Both the position numbers and the translations under genes were made by a program. From positions 1-5,331 of the forward strand of contig JAKAJJ010000041.1 of assembly GCA_021813835.1 (NCBI GenBank): a stretch of 5,331 nt of DNA. Reading direction: 5' to 3'. The notes beneath the pieces are model-generated. The model had not been told where the DNA came from. It ran no database searches and saw nothing but the letters and a program-made list of their open reading frames with translations. The stretch is from a bacterium (GTDB taxonomy: Bacteria; Patescibacteriota; Minisyncoccia; Phycocordibacterales; Phycocordibacteraceae). Shown one piece after another: positions 1-5,033 of this stretch. Every line of letters begins with the position of its first letter. Position 1 is the first letter of the stretch.

Positions 1-254
1 TCGACTCGGCGGTGCTTTCGGTCCGTTCGATCTCGCGCAAGAATTTCAGGACGCGCGCGGAGGAGCGGCGGTTTTTCTCCCTCCTCCGCGCCGGTTTCGC
101 GCACAAGCGCAAATTCGTGCGGAAAAACCTCGCCGACGCGGGACTCCCCGCGGGGGACATTCCGGGGAAAGCGCGCGCCGAAGATCTCCCGCTCTCCGCC
201 TGGCTCGCGCTTGCGCGGCCGCCCGCCGCCGCGCGCCGAATGTCCCCAAAATAA
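1..254 (+). CDS. rsmA: 16S rRNA (adenine(1518)-N(6)/adenine(1519)-N(6))-dimethyltransferase, C-terminal part (5' end outside window)
   Basis: RsmA/KsgA dimethylates two adjacent adenines in the 3'-terminal helix of 16S rRNA during small-subunit assembly, using S-adenosylmethionine. Only about the last 83 residues are present. The first full codon is at 3, where the reading frame begins DSAVLSV, matching the family's conserved 'P-x-V-x-S-A-V' segment that follows the catalytic domain. It continues into the C-terminal helical domain with RRFFSLLRAGFAHKRKFVRKNL, here split by eye as FFSLLRAGFAHKRK and FVRKNL, equivalent to the family pattern F-x-x-x-x-R-A-x-F-x-x-R-R-K-x-L. Near the end KARAEDLPLSAWLALA matches the family's R-A-E-x-L-S closing motif. 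The frame stops at TAA 252-254. A GTG at 12-14 lies inside the conserved motif and is not the start. The last dozen residues (Pro/Ala/Arg-rich) are poorly conserved. The catalytic SAM-binding motifs lie upstream of the window and cannot be inspected. Confidence 0.93.
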   Translation, partial: DSAVLSVRSISRKNFRTRAEERRFFSLLRAGFAHKRKFVRKNLADAGLPAGDIPGKARAEDLPLSAWLALARPPAAARRMSPK

Positions 255-271
255 GGGCGGAACAGCCGGGA

Positions 272-299
272 GCGGGCCCGCCCGCGGGGTATACTTTTT
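272..299 (+). terminator. Possible weak terminator-like hairpin after rsmA
   Basis: GCGGG at 272-276 can pair with CCCGC at 281-285 over a 4-nt loop. The region also contains the 10-bp palindrome GCGGGCCCGC (272-281). GGGG and TATAC separate the stem from a short T run (295-299). The stem is short and the T run is not immediately adjacent, so this is a poor match to a canonical rho-independent terminator, and in such GC-rich DNA it may be chance. It lies where an rsmA terminator would be expected, and overlaps the candidate -10 box of the next operon. Confidence 0.2.
290..295 (+). promoter_or_regulatory. Candidate -10 box (TATACT) of the envelope-apparatus operon
   Basis: TATACT matches the sigma-70-type -10 consensus TATAAT at five of six positions and stands out as an AT-rich island in a spacer that is otherwise almost pure G+C. 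The usual 6-7 nt from the box to the start site would put transcription initiation near 302-303, only 4-5 nt before the ATG at 307. No convincing -35 hexamer is present 16-18 nt upstream (the sequence there is around CGGGAG), nor an extended -10 TG. This is inferred from pattern only. Confidence 0.45.
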
Positions 300-306
300 A
301 GGTACT

Positions 307-1332
307 ATGGGGAGAACTCTCGGAAATTGGCGCGTGCTCGCCGCGGCGCTTTTCTCGGCAACGCTCGTCGCGGGCGCGTACCTCCTCGCCCGCGGCGTTC
401 CGGCTCCGCCCTCCGCGGAGGCCTCGACGGAAACCGCTCTTCTCGCGGCGCTCGCGACGCGGGACTCAAGCGGCGACGGCCTCCCCGATTGGGAGAAGGC
501 GCTCTACGGCATCCCGCTCGACGCCACGACCACCGACTACTTCCGCCTCGGGATGACCGACGGGGAGGCCGTCGCGCGTGGGCTCATCGTTCCGAAAGCG
601 ATCGCCGACGTGCCGACCGCGGCGGCGACGGGAACGCCCGTCGCGCTCCCGGGCGTTCCCGCGCCTGCGGGAAGCGGCACGCTGACAGATACCTTCGCGA
701 AAAATTTCTTTACGCTCTATCTTGCGGCGAAGCAGGCGAACGGCGGCGCGGCCCTCTCGCGGGCGCAGCTCTCGGCGGTGGCGGATAATGCCCTGAACGG
801 TCTTGCCTCGAGCGTCATGCCGGCGCCCGACTTCAAGTCCGCCGCCGACCTCGCGGTATCCGGCACGGGCGCCGCGGCGCTCGAGAGCTACGCGGCGCTC
901 GCCGAGAACGTGATGCGCGCCCAGGGCGCGAACCTGCCGAAGAGCGAGCTCGAGTACCTGCAGGATGCCGTGAACGGCGACGCGGGGGCGGTCGGGAATA
1001 TCGAGAAGCTCGCGAAAGCGTATCGCGATACGGCTGCCGGAATCGCGGCGCTTCCCGCACCCGCGGAACTTTCCGCGCCGGTCCTCGCGCTCGTGAACGC
1101 GATGGCGCGCATCGGGGAAGCGGCGAGCGATTTCGCGCGGGAGGAAGCCGATCCCGTCGCCGCGATGCTTGCGCTCAAGCAGTACCCCGGTGCCGTCCGC
1201 GCGCTCGCCAATGCGTTTCAGGAGATCCACAACGCCTACGCCTCCGAAGACGCCGCGCCTCCGGAAGGAGCGGCGGGATACTTCTTCGTGAACGTCGCCA
1301 CGGGCATTTACGCGACGAGCACGGCGTTATGA
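307..1332 (+). CDS. Membrane-anchored protein with one EF-hand/thrombospondin type 3-like calcium loop
   Basis: This 341-residue protein is of unknown precise function. ATG 307 is chosen because it follows the TATACT box and immediately precedes a signal-anchor; the frame is open back to 211, but that extension lies upstream of the promoter and overlaps rsmA. Residues 9-29 form a hydrophobic helix after a basic N-terminus (R3, R9), so the rest is probably outside the membrane. A Pro/Ala/Ser linker follows. Residues 53-64, DSSGDGLPDWEK, fit the D-x-[DS]-x-D-G-x-x-D calcium loop of EF-hand/thrombospondin type 3 repeats, with D53, S55, D57 and D61 as likely ligands; the L-P-D-W-E ending is typical of bacterial versions. 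Residues about 100-125 are a low-complexity Ala/Pro/Thr/Gly linker. From about 126 to 320 the chain looks mostly helical and Ala-rich. No cysteine is present. The stop TGA overlaps the next start (ATGA, 1329-1332), tying it to the VirB5- and VirB6-like genes. An accessory role in that apparatus is inference from context. Confidence 0.82.
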   Translation: MGRTLGNWRVLAAALFSATLVAGAYLLARGVPAPPSAEASTETALLAALATRDSSGDGLPDWEKALYGIPLDATTTDYFRLGMTDGEAVARGLIVPKAIADVPTAAATGTPVALPGVPAPAGSGTLTDTFAKNFFTLYLAAKQANGGAALSRAQLSAVADNALNGLASSVMPAPDFKSAADLAVSGTGAAALESYAALAENVMRAQGANLPKSELEYLQDAVNGDAGAVGNIEKLAKAYRDTAAGIAALPAPAELSAPVLALVNAMARIGEAASDFAREEADPVAAMLALKQYPGAVRALANAFQEIHNAYASEDAAPPEGAAGYFFVNVATGIYATSTAL

Positions 1333-2789
1333 AACGAACCTTCCTCGCCATTCTCCTTCTACTCGTTTTCATGCCAGTGTTGCTCGTGTCGATACCGCGT
1401 CCGGCACATGCCATCGTTGTCTTCGACCCAAGCAATTTTGTAAAAAATACGATCACCGCGGCTATGAGCGGCATTATCCAGAGCGCGACCAACAGCTTGT
1501 CCGTAAAGGAGTACGTGCTCGATCCGATCGCATGGGCGCTCTCCCAGAGGATGATCCAATCCGTCACGGGCAGCGTGGTGAATTTCGTGAACGGCCAGGG
1601 CAACGGCGCCGGCGCGCCGCAGTTCGTCCAGAACCTGCCCGCCTACCTGCAGAACGTCGGCGACAACCAGGCATTCGCGTTCTTCTCGCAGTTCGCGAGC
1701 AACTCCAATTCGCCCTTCGCCGGCGCCATCGTTTCCTCGCTCCGGACCAACTACCTCCGGCAGACGAGCGTCGCCGGATTCTTCGCGGCGAACCAGTGCA
1801 CGCTCGCGCAGTACTCGCCGAACCCGAACGCGTTCCTCGCCGGCGACTGGTCGCAGGGCGGCGCGGGCGCATGGTTCGCGCTCACGACGCAGGACCAGAA
1901 CAATCCGTACACGCTCTACCAGAACGCGAACAGGGAGGCCGGTTCGCTCGTCACGAACGCGCAGGCGGCGCAGCAAGCGCAGCTCAACTGGGGGCAGGGA
2001 TTCCAGTCCTGGTGCGGTTCCGGCACGCCCGCGGCATCATCGGGCGTCGCGCCGGTGCAGTGCCTGAACAGCGACGGGACGCACGGAACGATCCAGACCC
2101 CCGGCGCGGTCATCGTGGCGAATTTGAACCATTCCATCGCCGCCGGCCTCGACAAGCTCGTCGCCGCCGACGAGATCAGCGAAGTCGTCGGCCAGCTCGC
2201 CGCGAATCTGGTCTCGAACGCCCTCGGCGGCGCGTCGGGCGGCCTCTTCGGACTTTCCCAGGGCGGCTCGTCCTCCTATGTGAGCCAGTACCAAGGCGCG
2301 GCCACGGCGGGGACGAACGGGCAGGCGCCCGGGGCGGGTGCCGCCGCCGTCGCCCAAACCGCGTTGAACAGCGTCGCCGCCTACGACGCCGTATGGAACG
2401 CCATCATCGGCGCGGCTGACACCGCCTCGACCAGCATGAACAACGTCATACAGACCTGCCCCGCCGAAGCAAGTGCCGCGCAGGCGGCGATCACCGGGCA
2501 GGTCGCACCCATGATCCAGCAGGCGCAATCGGCCATCGCGTCGGCGCAGGCAACCCAGACGCTCGCCCTCAAAGTGCAGGCGGAAGCGTCGTCGAACGAT
2601 ACGGCTACCTTGAACGCGCTTCTCGCGGACGCGCAGACGCTCGCGACGATGCCGCCCTCGGCGGCGGACGTCGCCACGGCGCAGTCGAACCAGCAGGCCC
2701 AGATAGACCAGATGAATTCCGTCACCCAGAACGCAGCGTCGCTCCAGTCGGCGTGCGCGTCGGCGGCCAGTTCCGTCTATAGCTACTAA
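1329..2789 (+). CDS. Secreted TrbJ/VirB5-like type IV secretion/conjugal transfer protein
   Basis: The 486-residue product starts with a clear signal peptide: K2-R3, a hydrophobic core at about 5-21, and P-A-H-A at 25-28 with probable cleavage after A28. The mature end IVVFDPSNFVKN resembles the start of TrbJ/VirB5-family proteins, where a short hydrophobic stretch leads into [VI]-x-D-x-x-N and a run of helices. In conjugation systems VirB5/TrbJ proteins are exported and act at the pilus tip or in pilus assembly and cell contact. Residues about 45-300 include LDPIAWALSQRMIQSVTG and a later PGAVIVANLNHSIAAGLDKL segment, recalled from CPR proteins next to VirB6-like genes; I could not search to confirm this. 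Residues about 300-340 are Gly/Ser/Ala-rich. Residues about 340-480 are Ala/Gln-rich and probably form long helices or a coiled coil. The mature chain has five cysteines (157, 229, 245, 377, 476). The start overlaps the preceding stop and has no Shine-Dalgarno, so coupling is likely. It is longer than typical VirB5, and similarity beyond the N-terminus is uncertain. Confidence 0.75.
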   Translation: MKRTFLAILLLLVFMPVLLVSIPRPAHAIVVFDPSNFVKNTITAAMSGIIQSATNSLSVKEYVLDPIAWALSQRMIQSVTGSVVNFVNGQGNGAGAPQFVQNLPAYLQNVGDNQAFAFFSQFASNSNSPFAGAIVSSLRTNYLRQTSVAGFFAANQCTLAQYSPNPNAFLAGDWSQGGAGAWFALTTQDQNNPYTLYQNANREAGSLVTNAQAAQQAQLNWGQGFQSWCGSGTPAASSGVAPVQCLNSDGTHGTIQTPGAVIVANLNHSIAAGLDKLVAADEISEVVGQLAANLVSNALGGASGGLFGLSQGGSSSYVSQYQGAATAGTNGQAPGAGAAAVAQTALNSVAAYDAVWNAIIGAADTASTSMNNVIQTCPAEASAAQAAITGQVAPMIQQAQSAIASAQATQTLALKVQAEASSNDTATLNALLADAQTLATMPPSAADVATAQSNQQAQIDQMNSVTQNAASLQSACASAASSVYSY

Positions 2790-2790
2790 T

Positions 2791-4692
2791 ATGCCGCGCC
2801 GCCTCGCCATCCCGCTCGCCCTTCTCGCGCTTACCGTCGGCGCCGCGGGCGCGTTTGCGCCCGCGGCGCACGCGCAGGAAGTTTCCTGTTCGCCTGCCTG
2901 CGGACAGGGCTACACCTGCGACTCTTCGCAGGGCGTGTGCGTCCCTTCCTCGTCGTTGCCGAACGTCGTTACGGTAAACCCCTCCGCCGGCGCCGGCCAG
3001 CCGACGCAGATTCTCTCCAACCCCGTTTCCGGCTCCGTTTTCGGCGACATTATGGCGTGGATCGCGAAATTGTTCGCGTGGCTCCTCGGCGTCGCGGCCA
3101 TCACGCTCGACAATGCCGTGTACTACACCGTCGTCACGATGGGGAACTACATACACAACCTCTCCGCCGTCGGCGTCGCGTGGCGCATCCTGCGCGACAT
3201 CGGCAACATCGTGCTCATCTTCGGCTTTCTCGCCATCGGCGTCACGACCATCTTGAACGTGAACTGGTACGGCGGCGGGACGAAGATGCTGCCGAAGCTC
3301 CTCCTCGCTGCGGTGTTCCTGAACTTCTCCCTCTTCATCACCGAGGCGGTCATCGATGCCGGCAACCTCTTCGCGACCGAGTTCTACACGCAAATCAACG
3401 GCGGGAATCCGGCTACCCCGACCGGGTATTTCGGAGCGGACCAGATCGCGCGCGAGGGCATCTCGAACAAGATAATGGCGAACCTCGGCCTGCAGACCAT
3501 CTACGGCGACGCGGTGACGAACAATCCGGACGCGCTCACGGCGAGCAATTCCTGGCTCATCGGCTTTATGGCCATCCTGCTCTTCATGGTCGCGGCGTTC
3601 GTGATGTTCTCGCTCGCCTTCATACTCATCGCCCGCTTCGTGGTTCTTGTCTTCCTCATCATCGTCGCGCCCATCGGATTCGCCGGCTGGGCGGTGCCGA
3701 AGCTCTCGAATGTCGCGAATCTGTGGTGGGGCCAGCTTTTCGAGCAGACCATCACGGCGCCGGTCCTGCTCCTCCTGCTCTACGTCGCTCTCGCCATCAT
3801 CACCGACGCGAATTTCCTCACGGGCTTCTGCGTCTCCGGCACCTCCGGCTCCGTCTGCGGCCCGGACAGCTGGCTCGGATTCTTTAATCAAGGGAATCTC
3901 GCCAACTTCGCGGGCCTCCTATTGACCTTCCTCGTCGCGATGGGGCTCCTCCTCGTGGTCGTCGTCATCGCGAAGAAGATGTCCGCCTTCGGCGCCGGCT
4001 GGGCGATGAAATGGGGCGGCGCCGCCTCCTTCGGCCTCACGGCGTGGGGCGGCCGGCATACTCTCGGATGGGTATCTCAACGGGCTTCTGATAAATTCAG
4101 CAAATCCCGTCTCGCGCGCGTTCCTATTGTCGGCACATCGATTTCGCGTTCGCTTCAGTATGGCGGCAAAGCAAGCTTTGATGTACGCAGTACGAGCGCA
4201 CTGAAAAATATTCCAGGCGGGGGAATCGCGGCCGGTATTCCTGCAAAAGGCGGGTATGCCGGCGAAGAGAAGAAAGCGATTGAGGCGCGCGAGAAGTATG
4301 CAAAGTCACTCGAACTCAGTACGGGTGAAGAAGCACGAGCAAAAGCGGCCCGCAAAGAATTCGAGGTATGGAGAGACTCTCTCTCGGAAGAGGAACGCAA
4401 GAGAAGAAAAGATGAAGTTGGGAGGAGGGAAGAGGGAGTAATCGAACTTGAGAAGAAAGCGCAACTTGCGTATGCGGGACGCCTTGCCTGGGGTCCGCTC
4501 GGCTGGTTCAACAGGAACAAAGTTGCCGCCAAAAAGATTGAGAAAGAAGCGAAGAAAGCGAAAAACCAGAAAGCACTGGATGCTCTCCAGGCAGCCATTG
4601 AAAATGAAGAAAAGGAAAAAGGAACAACCGCCGCGGGCGCTTCCGAGGGAGTCCCACAAACAACTCAGCCTGGAGGAGGATCGAAGGCGTAA
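2791..4692 (+). CDS. VirB6/TrbL-like polytopic membrane protein of a type IV secretion-like apparatus
   Basis: VirB6/TrbL proteins form the inner-membrane pore core of type IV secretion systems. This 633-residue protein has a signal sequence (R3-R4, hydrophobic 5-20, A-H-A at 26-28). A short exported domain follows with four cysteines, C33, C37, C43 and C50, spaced C-x3-C-x5-C-x6-C. Likely membrane helices are at about 84-105, 136-156, 167-189, 255-275, 277-299, 320-338 and 372-395. Seven helices from an outside N-terminus place the tail inside and the 339-371 loop, with C347 and C356, outside, so a second disulfide is plausible. Segments WRILRDIGNIVLIFGF and MLPKLLLAAVFLNFSLF are, from memory, typical of CPR VirB6-like proteins. 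From about 426 the chain is a Lys/Glu/Arg-rich cytoplasmic tail, coiled-coil-like at about 492-560 and 578-610. TAA of the previous gene and ATG 2791 are 1 nt apart with no Shine-Dalgarno. From codon 423 third-position G+C falls sharply. Confidence 0.78.
   Translation: MPRRLAIPLALLALTVGAAGAFAPAAHAQEVSCSPACGQGYTCDSSQGVCVPSSSLPNVVTVNPSAGAGQPTQILSNPVSGSVFGDIMAWIAKLFAWLLGVAAITLDNAVYYTVVTMGNYIHNLSAVGVAWRILRDIGNIVLIFGFLAIGVTTILNVNWYGGGTKMLPKLLLAAVFLNFSLFITEAVIDAGNLFATEFYTQINGGNPATPTGYFGADQIAREGISNKIMANLGLQTIYGDAVTNNPDALTASNSWLIGFMAILLFMVAAFVMFSLAFILIARFVVLVFLIIVAPIGFAGWAVPKLSNVANLWWGQLFEQTITAPVLLLLLYVALAIITDANFLTGFCVSGTSGSVCGPDSWLGFFNQGNLANFAGLLLTFLVAMGLLLVVVVIAKKMSAFGAGWAMKWGGAASFGLTAWGGRHTLGWVSQRASDKFSKSRLARVPIVGTSISRSLQYGGKASFDVRSTSALKNIPGGGIAAGIPAKGGYAGEEKKAIEAREKYAKSLELSTGEEARAKAARKEFEVWRDSLSEEERKRRKDEVGRREEGVIELEKKAQLAYAGRLAWGPLGWFNRNKVAAKKIEKEAKKAKNQKALDALQAAIENEEKEKGTTAAGASEGVPQTTQPGGGSKA
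2840..2869. repeat. Perfect 13-bp GC-only inverted repeat (hairpin) in the VirB6-like signal-peptide region
   Basis: GCGCCGCGGGCGC at 2840-2852 is exactly complementary in reverse to GCGCCCGCGGCGC at 2857-2869, with a 4-nt GTTT loop. It lies in codons 17-27, encoding the end of the signal peptide, and starts about 50 nt after the ATG. No T run follows, so it is not a standard terminator. In RNA it would be extremely stable. Confidence 0.85.
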
Positions 4693-5033
4693 ATCACCGC
4701 TATGGATCAAATTCAAAATGAAACGCAACAGGATGAGCCGACTTTCGAGAAAAGCGTCAAGACAGTGATGGAAGAATTGCCTCCTCCTATTCGTTCGTAC
4801 GTAGCCCAAAGGAAATATTCCGTCGTTGCCAAGCAACTGATGGAAAGATACGGACTGCATATCGATCAGGCGGCAATCCTTGAACGCGAGATCCTTCTAC
4901 TTCTCATCGGCGCGGAAAGTCCGGGCGATTTTTCAGATGCGCTCACGCAAGAAATTGGACTCGAACGATCATCTGCCGCCGGAATCATAAAGGATGTGGA
5001 TGAACGGATATTCGTTCCTTTGCAGGGAGAAAT
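4057..5033. other. Low-G+C, low-GC3 tract spanning two genes
   Basis: By hand count, lines 4081-5040 contain about 51% G+C, against about 67% in 3961-4080 and 77% in 5041-5100. The effect is synonymous: G/C-ending codons are 38 of 40 at 3901-4020 but 28 of 60 at 4081-4260 and 15 of 33 in the first codons of the next gene, returning to 36 of 40 at 5161-5280. The switch is sharp at CAT (H423, 4057). AGA/AGG arginine codons appear in the tract. The tract covers the cytoplasmic tail of the VirB6-like protein and the globular domain of the following protein, and both reading frames stay intact across it. Confidence 0.8.

Noticed and set aside
146..155. CCCCGCGGGG palindrome within rsmA
   Set aside because: A lone 10-bp GC palindrome inside coding sequence of this composition is expected by chance.
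211..306. In-frame N-terminal extension of the EF-hand protein back to ATG 211
   Set aside because: It would overlap rsmA, place a Pro/Arg-rich segment before the signal-anchor and lie upstream of the TATACT box.
466..1230. Antisense open frame of 254 codons opposite the EF-hand protein
   Set aside because: Arg-rich shadow of a high-GC gene with no recognisable motif.
1321..1560. Second lower-G+C patch (about 52%) at the start of the VirB5-like gene
   Set aside because: Third-position G+C falls only in roughly the first 40 codons, a common 5'-end/signal-peptide effect, and recovers quickly; not comparable with the 4057-5033 tract.
1605..1618. Adjacent GGCGCC and GGCGCGCC palindromes in the VirB5-like gene
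   Set aside because: Short, explained by Gly/Ala codons in GC-rich DNA.
1532..2419. Open frame of 295 codons on the + strand overlapping the VirB5-like gene in another frame
   Set aside because: Arg/Gly-rich shadow; the overlapping frame carries the signal peptide and family-like motifs.
2722..3891. Long antisense open frame (389 codons) opposite the VirB5-/VirB6-like genes
   Set aside because: Its translation is Arg/Asp/Glu/Gly-rich low complexity, as expected for the complement of GC3-rich coding DNA; the + strand frame there has signal peptide and membrane helices.
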